From Datisca glomerata (lineage: Eukaryota; Streptophyta; Magnoliopsida; Cucurbitales; Datiscaceae), in contig QANY01008042.1 of assembly GCA_003255025.1 (NCBI GenBank), positions 3,922,328 through 3,986,327 of the forward strand: a stretch of DNA of 64,000 bases. The letters run 5' to 3'. How positions within the stretch are numbered: position 1 is the stretch's first letter; each line of letters begins with the position of its first letter. Under the pieces are notes generated by a model that was not told where the DNA came from, searched no databases, and worked only from the letters and a program-made list of their open reading frames with translations. Below, piece by piece: positions 23,247 through 35,514 of the stretch. The position numbers and the translations under genes were made by a program.

Positions 23247-24049
23247 TTACGATTATAATTTTTCTATTGAGTGTAGACCTATTGGTCAAATTTTTCTTGT
23301 GCGTTCTCTTTTGAATTTTTCATTAATATTTCATCTTCGCCATTGTTTCCTGTCTATTTCCATTCATCGTTATCACCTTCATCTGTCATTTAACAATAGT
23401 CATTGTTGTCGTTCGTCGCTACCACCTCCAGTCATCGTGAACATTCACAGCCACCACCACTCTTCTCTTTAGCTGTTGAAGTACGGTTCTGGCCATCCCC
23501 GATCAACCTTCACTGCCGTGATCATTTCCATTCACAACCATAGTTTTTCGTCTTCATAAAAACTCAGATCTACAAGAAACCAAGTCACTTGGAGATATAA
23601 AAATTATATTAACGTGCTCATAATATTTTTCTAAAAAATCTAACATAAACACGACCGTATGTAACCACTGGAAATCGTCGCATGCGCCGCTATCAGTGGG
23701 TTTCTCTTTATTTTCTGCAGAATCAGATCTAAACCTAGCGGGTTCACGCGCTCTGACCCGTCGACCCGCGAACCTCTTCACCAGCTTATTTTTTTCAGTC
23801 TGCTCCGACCCACTGACCCGCATCTATTTGCCAACCCGCACGCAGCCAGGCCACTTGCCGTCCAGCCCACCTATCTTCCTTCAGCCCATTATACTGGTGC
23901 TTTTATCATTTTGTTACCTATCCACTGCATTTTTTCCATATATATTCCATTTACCATCTTCCATTAGGGATCATTTTTTGGAGCATTATCCTGTAAACTT
24001 CAACAAATCGTTGCACAATCGATCCGATGTAGACATATCAGGTCCATAG
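23247..24049 (+). pseudogene. Copia leader and remnant gag region
   Basis: Open frames at 23095-23472 and 23696-24049 cover this region but show no clear gag motif. The stretch is rich in CATC/CACC words and in GACCCG-type repeats near 23745-23860. By position it should encode gag. It may be too diverged to recognise or partly replaced by foreign DNA. Confidence 0.35.
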
Positions 24050-26608
24050 TATCAGTTCAAGCGTGTGCCTAGTAATCTTAATGTTTCTATTACTGTGAGA
24101 GATCTTGAATTTATCATCTAACAAAATATTTCTAACTCTGGTAATCAATTTGTTAGTGGTTTGTCTGCTACAACAGATACTTCCTCTTGGTTTCTTGATT
24201 CTGCCAGTTGTAATCACGACTTCTGACTTTAGTTTATTTATGACTACTCCAGGTTCGCATGGTTATATCTTATGTGTAGTAGATCTGAGTTATGCAAAAT
24301 TTACTTTGAATTTGCTAACATGGTAAAAACTCAATTCTCTAGTTTTATCAAAAAAATTCATACAAACAATGTTATGGAATATATAGATACTGGATTTTTA
24401 GATTTTCTTCGCTCCCATGGAACTGTCGTGCAACGCTCTTGTCTAGGCACATCTCAACAAAATGGAAGAGTTGAATGAAAACATAAGCATATTCTAGAAA
24501 CTATTAGGGTCTTACTCATCTCTGCCTCTTGTCCTGAGAAATTAGGGGTGGGGGGGGGAGCTTCTTTAATAACCGTCTATACTATAAATCGTGTTCCTTC
24601 CAAAATAATTTCGAGTCAGGCTCCTTTTGAACGTTTTCATGGCACTCCCCCTGACTATAGCTATTTAAAGGTTTTTGGTAATGCATGTTTTGTTCGTCTT
24701 CAACCACATGAACGCATAAAACTTGAACCGTGAGCTCGCCTATGTTATTTTCTAGGATATGGAATTGAACATAAAGGGTATAGATGTTACGATCTCATTT
24801 CAAATCGTCTTCGGATATCTCATCATGTCATTTTTGGGGAACATAAGATATTTCTTCAATGTCAAAGTTTTAATTCTCATCTACATATGTGACCCCGTAC
24901 TTTACCAAACCTTATATGGAATTTTTTCCTGAGGAAGAACATGTCACACCACCTTCTGGTCTCTCTACCGTCATTCAAGCAGATTCTAACCTCTTTACAG
25001 ACAATCATACATCATCTTCAGGCTTATCTCAAGTCTCTACTCTACGTCATCTAAGGATCTTTCTGTGTGTCCTCATACGTCACTCTCTTCCATTCCACCT
25101 CTACATCATTCAACTCGGGTAAGAGAACAATCTACTCATCTTCGTGATTTTCATTACTTTTTTACTGTTCTATCCTCAATGAGTCTCAATCATATTAGGA
25201 GGCCGATTCTAACCTATTTGGCAGCAAGCAATAGAAGAAGATTTACAGGCTCTTGAAAACACTAGCACTTAGGACTTGGTAGATCTACCTCCTAGAAAAA
25301 CAGTTGTGGGTTGTAAGTAGGTTTATAAGATCAAAACTCATTCTGATGGTTCAATTGATAGATATAAAGCTCGGTTAGTAGCAAAAGGGTATGCACAAGA
25401 GTATGGCATTGATTATGAAGAAATATTTGCTCTTGTTGGATGTCTACAATGCATTTCTCAATGGCGAACTAGCAGAAGAAGTCTACATGAAGCCTCCTCC
25501 GGGTTACCATCATTCACCAAACAAAGTTTGTAATCTTCGTCAAGCTTTGTATGGTCTCAAATAAGCTCGAGCTTCGTTTGCCAAATTTAGTACTACAATA
25601 TGCAGTCTGATTTCACATCCAATTCTCATGACTTAGCACTATTTATTCGAAAATATGATAACAGCACTATTCTTCTGTTGCTTTTATGTTGATGATATAA
25701 TAATTACTAGAGATGATGTGTCTGGCATTTATGATTACTAGAGATTTAGGCCTTCTTAATTACTTTCTTGGACTTAAGGTCTCATCTGATTCTGATGGAT
25801 ATTATCTCTCTCAGGCAAAATATTCTTCTGACCTTCTCGCTCGTGCTGGAATAAGTGATAGCAAAACTGCTCCCACTCCCCTTGAACAAAACGTTAAGCT
25901 CAATCATCTTGATGGATCACCACTCCATGATGCAACACTATATCGACAATCGATGGAAATTCTTGTTTATTTAACTGTCACCGGGCCTGATATTACACAT
26001 GCAGTTCATATAGTCAGTCAATTTCTATCTACTCCCTGCCCTACGCATTATTCAGCAATTCTTCGGATGCTACATTATGTGAATGACACCCTATTTCATG
26101 GTCTACGCTTCTCACTAAAAGTTCTCTACAACTTTATGCATTTGTCGACGCTGATTGGGAAAGTGATCCCACTAATAGAAGGTATGCTACTGAATTTTAT
26201 TTCTTCTTAGGGGATTCTCTAATAATATCTTTCAAAAGTAAGAAGCAGTCTGTTACAGCTAGATCAAGTACTGAGGCTGAATATTGAGCTATGGCATATG
26301 TCTCTCAAGAACTCCTCTAGATTCTTTGGTTACTTGAAAATATGGGTGTTGTTCACTCTATTGCTATAATTCTTCGTTGTGATAATCATAGCGTGATTCG
26401 AATTGCACATAATGATGTCTTTCATGAACGCACTAAACACATAGAGATTGATTGCCACTTCATCCGTCAACATGTATCCTGAGGCACCATTCAACTTCGT
26501 TCAGTTACCTCTAATGATCATACTACAGACATATTTACCAATACTCATCCTCCTGGACGTTTTAAAGATGAAAGCAAACTCAAGTTGACTTCTGTCTTAC
26601 GATCTTGA
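24050..26608 (+). pseudogene. Copia polyprotein: protease, integrase, RT and RNase H (broken)
   Basis: In order: protease SSWFLDSASCNHDF near 24180; an integrase core that is internally deleted and starts at YDYSRFAWLYL (24240) and continues to CLGTSQQNGRVE (24440-24475); a post-integrase block with YSYLKVFGNACFVRLQPHER near 24655-24715. RT follows with [20 protein letters not shown] (25360-25420), a frameshifted [20 protein letters not shown] (25450-25510), then FYVDDIIIT (the YVDD active site) near 25685. The linker is RDLGLLNYFLGLKV. RNase H has SVTARSSTEAEY then a stop. It ends TKHIEIDCHFIRQHV and FTNTHPP just before the polypurine tract. Multiple in-frame stops and frameshifts make it non-functional. 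Confidence 0.9.
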
Positions 26609-26611
26609 GTT

Positions 26612-26621
26612 TTAAGGGGGG
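26612..26621 (+). promoter_or_regulatory. Polypurine tract of the copia element
   Basis: TTAAGGGGGG immediately precedes the 3' LTR, where plus-strand DNA synthesis would be primed. Confidence 0.85.
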
Positions 26622-26794
26622 TGTTAGCATATATATAATACATGTGTATCTAGATTGACTGCCGACCACATTCACGTTATACTACATCATGTACTGCATT
26701 TTATATCTTGTACTACACATTATAAGCCTATAAATAGGCTATCATATGTGCAAATTTTCATATACTGAACATTTTGATTTATTCCCATTTATCA
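26622..26794 (+). repeat. 3' LTR of the copia element
   Basis: 173 bp, TGTTAGCATATATATAATAC to ...CATTTATCA, then the target duplication CTTAT. It differs from the 5' LTR by substitutions and small indels. Confidence 0.93.
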
Positions 26795-28562
26795 CTTATA
26801 AACATGAGCAAAAGTAGTTATTATTTTAACTTCCGAATAAAATTTGAAAAACAATGAGACTACCAACACACATGACTTCACTCGGTATAAAAAGGAAAAC
26901 ACACCTCTCCTCATCCTCTTCCCAATTAACACTCCTCACTCGGTAATTCTTAAACCTAGTGTGATAATGAGGTAGATGTTTGCACGTAGGTTCGACGAAG
27001 GCTGACAACGAGATATATATATAGATGTCTCTAGGCCTGATGTTGAGTTAGACTACTAAAGATATGAGAATTTTAAGAGAATTGCCTCACGGTAAGTGTT
27101 AGTGGGGAGGAAGAGCAGTGTAGTTTTTCCTTCTTACCAGCAAGTGAGTCCATGTAATCTCATTTTGTTCAAATTCCTAAAGAAAATTAAAACAGAAACC
27201 ATCAGTCGTATTCACGATTACAAATTTAGATATTTAACTGTCACGTTTGAAAAGTTAGAGATTAAAAATGAAATACACAACTCACCATTTAATTGAATTT
27301 TGAGATGTGTGGAATGAATCGGTACATACGTGTTAGATACAGACTAGTAGTTTCCAAATAAATCTAAGTTAATTTAAAGAGCTTGAATTATTTTAATAAA
27401 CAGATGCGTCTTATATATTGTGCTCTAAATTATAGTTTTTCATTCATTTTAACATAAGGGGACACATTGGTTTCAAAAAATTGATTTTACGCGAGAGGAT
27501 GAAACCAAGAAACTGGAAGAAGGTAAAATTTCAAGTTCAATCAAAACCTTCATGACTTGAGCCAATCCTTTAAGGACGTTAATAAGTAGTAGTGAAATGA
27601 AGTATGACTTCTAGTATACCATAGATAAAGAATATCTAACATATCGTTCATGATTTAAAAGTTTATTCTCTTTTAGATCTAAGTTTAAATCATCTTGGAT
27701 CAAATAAGTTTTTAGACTCATTCATTGGTGTTAACATCAACGATTTATCATTACTCGTGTAGAAATTTTTTTTAGAGTATGAAGTACAAGTCACTTTAGA
27801 TTAGTCAAGTAACAACTTTTGAACATCTATAAGTTAAAAAAAAAACATGTAATGCTGACAAAAATTACCAAAAAAACATGTAGTGCTGACAAAAAGGAGT
27901 AGAATTCAAAAGATAGGATAAAACAAAATAAATGAAAGAAAGAAAAAGAGATATCATGTAACAATTCAAAGATGCCAAACGTGTGGGCAATGAGCATAGT
28001 TATACAAAGGACATTCATTCAGTGCCGTAATGGCTTTTCCAAAAGGGTCCCCAAAATGGTCACATGATTCAGTGTTGGACCATTTTTGTTTTCTTCTCTC
28101 TCTTTCTTTTTTCTTTTCTTTCCACTATAATTAATGAACCAAACATTTTCAATAGAGCTTTTGCTAAGAGGGTAACCAAGTGGGTCATCAATGCCACTTA
28201 AAGGGAACATAACTTGTCATTTGTATGACATTTTGGTGTTTCTGAGACCTTTGGGTATTGAAGATTTTTGACAAAGGAAGAGTTTAACTCTTGTCTCTTA
28301 CCCCAAAATATTTGTTTGTTTCTTGAGTTGCTTCAATTGAAAAACCAAAACCCATCTTGGAACCTAACTCGTATTTTTTGTTACATTTTTTAATTCCTTT
28401 ACCTATTCAACTAATGTTTTATCGTTCACGTGCCTTTTTTTTTACTATTTTCTTTAATAGGATTTTTAAAATCATTGACCTATACTTTTCCATGCCGTGG
28501 GAAAAGATTATTGGAAAGACATAACAAGAAATATAATAAAACGGGATAGAAGTTCTTAAGGA
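26795..28562. other. Non-coding AT-rich intergenic DNA
   Basis: No gene supported. A 35-bp tandem duplication of the phrase AACATGTAATGCTGACAAAA lies near 27842-27895. The pyrimidine-rich stretch near 28085-28125 creates a spurious minus-strand frame. Confidence 0.5.
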
Positions 28563-29851
28563 TTAATATATATTTTTCAACTTGTTTAAGGAATTTTATA
28601 TTCCTTTTTGAAAATAAAGAATTTTATATCATGACTCATTAAGTTCACATCATCGCTTGTAATCTTTTTATTCTCATATTGTTTCTATTTTTTTTTTCAA
28701 TGTACATTTCAAATCAATTTAATAATATTTTATTCTTCTTATTATTTTTTATTTTTCAACGAAGTTTTTTCTTCTACTTGAAAGTTTCAACTAATTTTTT
28801 TATGACTACCTGAATCCTTCAAGTAATTATTTTTTTTCAGTCAACACTAATACACTAGGTGACTCCTTGAAAGGTTCAAGTAGTTATTTTTTTGTCAATC
28901 AATTACTCATACACCAGGTGACTACCTGAAGGGTTTAAGTAGTCATAAACAACTACTTGAACTCTTCAAGTAGTCACCTAATGTCTGAGTTACTGGCTGA
29001 CGAAAAATAATAACTACTTGAAGGGTTCAAGTAATAATAAATAAATATTTGAACATTTCAAGCAGTCATCTGGTATATGTGTGTTGACTGACAAAAAAAA
29101 TTAATTGAATGGTTCAAGTAGTCATAAAAAACTACTAAGAAAGAAAAATAAAATGATGAGAGAAGATAGAGATTGCAAGTGGTGATGTGAAGTTGGTGGG
29201 CTAGGGGTATGTGATTATTTTTTTTGTCAGTCAGCAATACAGACATTAGCGTACTACTTTAAGGATTCAAGTAGTTGTTTATGACTACATGAACCCTTCA
29301 AGTAGTATTTTTTATTTTGTTAGTCACCAACGTAAACACCATGTGACTATTTGAAGGGTTCAAGTAGTCATAAAAAACTACTTGATACCTTCAAGTAGTC
29401 ACTAGTGTTCATGTTGCTGACTGATATAACAAAAAATAATTACTTGAAGGGTTCAAGTAGTCATAAACAACTACTTGAGCCCTTCAAATAGTCACATGGT
29501 GTATGGGTAATTGACTGATAAAAAAAATAGCTACTAAAACTCTTCAAGTAGTCATAAACAACTACTTAAACCATTCAAGTAGTCACCTGGTGTATGAGTG
29601 TTGACTGACAAAAATAAAATTACTTGAAGGGTTCAAATAGAAGAAAAAGTTTTGTTAAAAATAAAGAATAATAATAATAATAAAATATTATTAAAGTTGA
29701 TTTGATATGTGTATTGAAAAATAAAAAGAAATGATAAGGAAAAAAGAAAAATATAAATAATGATGTGAAGTTGATAAGTTAGGAGTATAAAATTTTTTAT
29801 TTTGAAAAAAATATAAAAATCTATCAAGAAAATGAAAAATATATATTTATC
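28563..29851. mobile_element. Foldback-type element with palindrome array
   Basis: The outer arms, about 28563-28800 and 29620-29851, are inverted copies of one another. For example CAAATCAATTTAATAATATT on the left matches the inverse of AATATTATTAAAGTTGATTT on the right, and TTCTTCTACTTGAA on the left matches the inverse of TTCAAATAGAAGAA on the right. The interior (28770-29640) consists of repeated units of roughly 85-90 bp. Each is a near-palindrome built from ACTACTTGAA, CCCTTCAAGTAGT and the reverse, plus a CACCTGGTGTATGAGTG-like and a TTGACTGACAAAAA-like spacer. No protein is encoded. Target duplication not resolved because the right end abuts a TA tract. Confidence 0.85.
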
Positions 29852-29877
29852 ATATATATATATATATATATATATAC
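29852..29877. repeat. (TA)n microsatellite
   Basis: Uninterrupted TA run at the right border of the foldback element. Confidence 0.95.
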
Positions 29878-32800
29878 TATTAATTGTTCTTTTGGACCAA
29901 TTCGTGTGTGTTCTTTTTCGCTTACCCTTTTCATAATTTTTTTAAACGGTTCCACACTATAACAAAGGTCAATCATGCTCTACATATTCTACGATATCAT
30001 GATAGAAGATAAGCCAGCACTTTTCCACTATTCTTATAGTGAGTAGTTGAGAGAGACAGAGAGAGTAGTGTGTATATGTTTGTGTGGGTATATATATAGA
30101 TAGATATAGAGAGAGTAGATTTGAATTAAATTTTAAATGTACTAAAGAAATTTTTACTTTCTCTAATCAATGCAAAACACGTGGATGATAAGGCTGACAA
30201 CAAAAGCAGTAATGAAAAAGATCATTTTTTTTTGTTGTTGGATAAAATTGAAGTGGAGAGTTTTTGTTTAGGTAAATTGGAGCGAAGGAATCTGAACTTA
30301 AAATATTTTCTTCAGACGATAATAAGCTTAATTAAAAAATATACTCATGGGATCATAATTTTAGAAAAAATCGAAATTTTGTAAAAAAAATTATAAACTG
30401 AATTCCAACAAAAAACATTTGGTTTTTGCAGTGAAGATAAAGTAGTAAAAATTAAGAAATATAGGGGGGCACATTGCACATTCCACTTAGTGGGGTTGAC
30501 ATTTTGTTTGTTTGTTTGAGGCTAAGTGTTTGACCAGATTTGAAGTTGTTTATATAAATTTGACTATCTTGTTTTATTGTTCCTTGGATCGGAATTGTAC
30601 TTAATTAAGTGAATGACGAACCAATGAGAAGGAAAAGATTTGTCCAAGTGGGGAAAACAAGTCCAAGAAGCTATGAACTTCTTCTTTACAACAAAACAAA
30701 ATTTTCTTTCTTTAGCTTTACTTCTTCTTTTCTGAGTGGGGTTTGCCAAGGTCAAAGGTCAAACTTTATGACTGTTTTTGAAATTTTCATCAAATAAATG
30801 ATTATGACAATGATAGAGATGATCGTGTAGCTTATTTGAATTAATTTTTAAAATATAGTCATCAAATTTATAATTCGTGAAAAATATTTTGTTTATTGAC
30901 AGTAAATTAATTCTTTATGGGTGTTATCGAGCATTTGAGGTTTTCTCTTGCAGTTATAAATTAACTATCATTCGATTTCATAATTGATGTGAGATAATTT
31001 CAACAATCTCCACATCACACATCGAGTATTGAGTCGGATAGCCATCGAGTCATGAGTCAAGTAGGTAATGACTCATTTCACCTGAATTCATCACACATCA
31101 AGTGATGAATCGGAAGGCCAACAACTCACTTCACCTGGATTGAGTTGGAGATTTATTTGATAAACTTAAACCTGACTCGGATACTAGTGTTAGGTGTTGT
31201 TGGAACTTTTCAACCTCAAACTTATAAACTGACTATCAATTCTCTCCACAATCAATATAGGATATCCCAACAATTTAATTTCAAATTAAAGAAATTAATA
31301 TTAACCTGCCTAGACTTAAATTATAAGAAGAATTCTTTGAACTTAATGGGTCAACAATTCATCTCTTTGAAGTCGTGTGAATGTTGAAAAGCTCTAGACT
31401 GATGTTTTAAGGGAAAAGATTGATTCCCAATTCCAAAGTAATCTATCTAGTTCGTTTTATCGTGTTAAGTAATTAATATGAGTTGAGTATTCAATCAGCT
31501 TGAGTTATGTTACATTTATCTCTATCAAAAAACTACCCATGACCAAAGTAATAAGTCCAAGTTCGTAACTTAAAAGCTAAGAACACCAGCACTATCTTGA
31601 CTTGCTTCTTGGGAAAGTAGGAGAAGGAATTGCCAAAAATAAGTAGAATATTTTTTTTGCGTAGTATAATTATAAAAATATTTTACACAAATTTACAACA
31701 AAATTGAATATACACCAAACATAATAATCATAAATTGTCAACCATCATTTCAAAAATTATAGCGCACAAACATGACAATCATATTTTATCAGTAATTAAA
31801 TTGTTAGTAATTGAATAGTCACAGTAGAATCTCTTGCTTATAAAAAGAAATACGAAGCAACTCAATAGGACAAATACCATAATTTTCTTTGAACCAAAGT
31901 TACTCGTAGTTACTGTGGATGATTACAATTTCCAATCATAATAGAACAAAGGCTAAATTGTAAAAATTCTCCCTGTATGGTAAAAGATTTCCAATCACAC
32001 TTTCTGCATAATTTGGCTAATTCAGTGTTTGCTTTAAATTTTTGTAATTAAGTCTCAAATTACTCAAAGTTTGTTAGTTTTAGTAGATATACATCATCAT
32101 CTACATGTGTTTCCTTGTTCTACTAGTTTTTCTCATGGTTCATCAGTTTCAATTTTCAATTGGCCTAGTAATTAAGTAATTGATAGTCTCTCAATTTTTT
32201 ATATTAAAATATCAATTCAAATATTTATTGGCAGAATATTTTTAAGGTTGAGAGGTTTCGAAATCTAGAGGATTTTGGCAAATGGGACCCAATTGTTAAT
32301 GATTAAACAAACTTTTACACATGTAAAGATTTATTTAGATAGTAAACATTTTGTTCACATAAGTAAAACAACTACTTCTCACACAGTAAATAATATTTTA
32401 CACATGGTAAATAAAATATTCACATCAGAGGGGAGTTTTGTTGGAACCACCACCCACGAAAAGGAGACAGAGATGCCAACAAAAAACAAATAAAAATCCA
32501 AGCGGCGGGGTGAGATTGGAAAATTGGCGAGGTGGTCTGAGAAGTATAGAGAAATTCACCGAAGAAGATGATGTATTTATTCAAGGTATACGTTTAAGTT
32601 TGAGGTTTCAAAAACTAGAGGATTTTGTCAAATGGGGCCTAATTCTAAAAGTTAGTGAAAGAAATAGAATGAGCCCATAAATATATAAGACTAGTGATGT
32701 TTTTTCTAAATGAATTTTCTACCAATTTTCTTTTTCTTTTTCTCCTTCATCAATATAAAATAAATTAAAAAAATAAACGAGAAATTTAAAAATAAAAATC

Positions 32801-33595
32801 AATCATTTTTATTTTTATTCATGAATGAGAAAAATAAAAAAATGATAGAAAATCAATTAGAAAAAAATAGCACAATTTATTCATTAAGGAGAAAAACAAA
32901 TGATTGATATAATTGAAATCGAACCTTAAGGAGATGAAACTCAAACCGTTGCTGAAACTGGAAGAGAATTTGTTAAAATTTTACAAATCAGTGAAGATGA
33001 AGATGCAATTGTGGCTGGTTTTGAATTAAAAAAAATATGTGAATGGGTAGCTTGTAAGGTTGAAGAAATTATAAAATTGGAAGAAAAAAATTAGGCACGT
33101 ACTGTGCTGGTGCCGATTTAACTGTCATTTCGTATTCAATGGGGGTAAGTTGATGGATGGATAAAATTGAAGGGCCAATAGGGAAGATAATAGAGTTTAT
33201 GAGGGTAAGTTGATTTTGAGGGAAAGTAGATGGAAGTTCTATGATATGAACCCTAGATTTTTTGAACAAATCGGTTAATTAAGCAGATTTATATCCTCAT
33301 ATATTCATGGTGCTCAAGAACAGAAAGTGGAGTGATTGCATTTGTGCCGTAAAATTTGTTTAACATGGAGTGAGTTCATTTGATTAAATAAGCAAATATT
33401 TTGACAATTAAATATGAAGGGTTTTATGCTACACCCTTGCGGATGACAATAGTAAGATTTTTTTATTACTTTTGAATCATAATCATTTTTTCTAGAGGCT
33501 TAAGAAGGCAATTAAAATGTTATAGTATTTTCTTTGATAATGATAACCCATCTACCATAGTTACTGATGATCATATTTATTATTTTTTGTTCGAA
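29878..33595. other. Non-coding AT-rich intergenic DNA
   Basis: No confident gene. It contains: a GAGA and TATATAGATAGATA patch near 30045-30115; a tandem phrase CACATCA or ATCGAGTATTGAGTCGGA (about 31011-31150); related blocks at 30955-31010 and 31226-31275; and a duplicated phrase CTAGAGGATTTTGGCAAATG (about 32250-32300 and 32601-32650). A 165-base open run ends at the stop near 33094 and reads as ISEDEDAIVAGFELKKICEW. It is suggestive of an old exon but matches nothing I know. Confidence 0.45.
32250..32650 (+). repeat. Duplicated 50-bp phrase, offset about 350 bp
   Basis: GAGGTTTCGAAATCTAGAGG (about 32250) and GAGGTTTCAAAAACTAGAGG (about 32601) both continue ATTTTG-CAAATGGG-CC-AATT. They flank a GC-richer insert around 32440-32560. 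Confidence 0.7.
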
Positions 33596-35514
33596 GGTTG
33601 ATATGGATGTTAATAACATTTGAAGGGAAGTCGATCAAAATTTTATTATGTAAGATGAACTACCATATTTTAATGACAAAGTTGATGTTGAAAATAGACT
33701 ATTGTCATTTGACATACGTAATAACTCTTTTTTTATGAACAAGAAAAAGTTAAGGCATTGCAATTCACTGCTTTGAAGGAGAACTTTGAATGTAAGCCAT
33801 TACTATTGATTGATTGTTAAATGCTTAAATGTCAATTGCACATGGTATGTACGAGCATCGAAGTACAAAGGTTGAGATATTTGGGTAATTAGAGAATACG
33901 TAAAACAACATACTTAGTCTCTTGATATTGTTCGTTCAAGCCCTCGTCAGACTACATCATCTTTGATTAGTGAGTATGTTACATGTAAATTTAGAAATAG
34001 TGTAGGTGATCGTGTAACCCCAGTGATTTAGTAGATTACATGTGAGTGACACAAGGTGTATCAATTAGTTATTATAAAGCTTGGAAGTATGGGTGTTCAC
34101 GGTTCAGTTCGATCAGTTAGTAATATATTTTTGTAATCGAACTGAATTCATCGATTATCTAAATTACAGAATCGAAATGAACTGAAGTAAGCATTAGAAT
34201 CGAACCGAATGTAACCAAAGTAATCGGCTTCGGTTTGATTACTTATAACCAGTTCGGTTGCACTTGTAAAACTTCTTAAAACTAAAGTAACCATTTCATG
34301 TGCAAAGGCATACTTAATCGAAGATTTTGAAGCGATTTATATTTGTAGGAAGTGTGTTATGAAAAATGGACTCGAATATACTTTAAAAAGCATAGATACA
34401 ATGTTATGCAACAAACATTACTGAGAGCTTGAATTCAGTATTGAAAAATGCCAAGAACCTACCTATTGCATGTCTGATTGAGTTTGCTAGACAAAAACTA
34501 CAAGAATGGTTTTATGAAAGGTGCGAGGAAGCAAGATGCATGATTACGAGATTAAAAAGTTCAGCGGAGGTAGAACTACGTGATCAATTTGAGAATGGTC
34601 GAAAGATGATGGTAAGTACAATTTCATTTCAAATAAGTATAATGTATTGTTTGAATCAAACTTACCGTAAAATATATCATAAAATAGTTTAATTCAGTTT
34701 AATACATCATACTTTCTATCGATATGAAATCTCTAAATTTTATCAGAATAGGCGGCAAATTTGCCGTAGCAAAATAACAATCTTTTCCCAAAAAAAAGAC
34801 ACAAATATTGCATGTGTTTTACAGTATATATTATTTTTGTCTTTATAAATTAAAGTTAATTTTATTAACCAAATTTCATCTTTTTTGTAGGTTCATCCAT
34901 TAAATCTCAATGATTTCTAAGTAGGAGCGTGCAACTGTCTCAAAAAACCCGTCCCATCTCGATTTTTCATAAAAAACCCAGTATTTTTATTTTTTAGAAA
35001 TTTAACCCTTAATTTTTTTAATTTAAACCTTAATTTTTTTAATTTTAACCTTTAATTTTTAAATTTTTAACTTTTAAATTTTTTACCCAAAATATTCGTC
35101 TTGTCCCATCCCGACCCCCATCTTGTCCCGTCCTATGCACACCCCTATTTTCAAGCGTCATGTTGACATACATCACGCTGCCAATCTATTGAATCGTACA
35201 TGCAGTTGCGAAAAATGGGATTTAGCTCTAATTCCTTCTAGTCACATTTGTGTCGTCATTTCAAAGAAGAACTTGTCACCTTATTTATATGTATCAAATT
35301 ATTTCAGGACTTCTGAGCTTGCTTTGATTTACAGTTTGATAGTTTAGTGTGCTAGAATGTACCAGAAGATGTAAAAGATGTAACATTAGTCCTCTATTAT
35401 CAAGATGGATGCAAGAAAGTACGTGGATATTTATTTGTTACTCAGAAGAAGCAAAAAGATAAGTGTGGATGATGTGGTGTGTTTGTACACAATAATAAGA
35501 TGTGTAAAAATTAG
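33596..35514 (+). pseudogene. Mutator-like (MULE) transposase, decayed
   Basis: The N-terminal MuDR-type domain appears at 33820-34090 in fragments: CTWYVRASKYKG, DIWVIREYVKQHT, SLDIVRSSPRQTTSSLISEY and finally ISYYKAWKYG. The MULE catalytic domain is largely missing; a divergent insert occupies about 34091-34370. The downstream helical part is at 34423-34611 (ESLNSVLKNAKNLPIACLIE, LQEWFYERCEEA). It is followed by a GT-AG intron at 34612-34891. The SWIM zinc finger follows (HVDIHHAANLLNRTCSCEKW) at 35159-35230, then a C-terminal CCHC knuckle, KCG-stop-CGVFVHNNKMC, at 35461-35505. It would excise and insert MULE DNA. Stops, frameshifts and the lost DDE core make it dead. No inverted ends were found for this copy. 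Confidence 0.85.
34923..35147. mobile_element. Small hAT-type MITE inside the MULE pseudogene
   Basis: 225 bp with terminal inverted repeats TAGGAGCGTGCA and TAGGGGTGTGCA (right end read inverted), the hAT TAGGGGTG type. It is flanked by near-identical 8-bp duplications TTTCTAAG (34915-34922) and TTTTCAAG (35148-35155), again the hAT length. The interior is low complexity (TTTTAACCTTTAATTTT-like). It interrupts the exon between the phrase PLNLNDF and KRHVDIHH of the transposase. Confidence 0.75.

Larger units (their letters stand above)
23058..26794 (+). mobile_element. Ty1/copia LTR retrotransposon, structurally bounded
   Basis: A 3.7-kb element with both LTRs, primer-binding site, polypurine tract and a perfect 5-bp target duplication, CTTAT (23053-23057 and 26795-26799). 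Very short LTRs and the STEAEY-type RNase H motif suggest the Ale-like group of plant copia elements; that placement is inference. The LTRs differ at many positions, so the insertion is not recent. The polyprotein is broken and lacks part of the integrase. Confidence 0.95.

Noticed and set aside
28770..29640. CRISPR-like array from the regularly repeated palindromes
   Set aside because: Spacers are themselves repeated, repeats vary, arms are inverted and the DNA is plant nuclear; it is a foldback element.
29058..29827. Small membrane-like proteins on the minus strand (29058-29246 and 29633-29827)
   Set aside because: They resemble each other only because they lie in repeated AT-rich parts of the foldback element.
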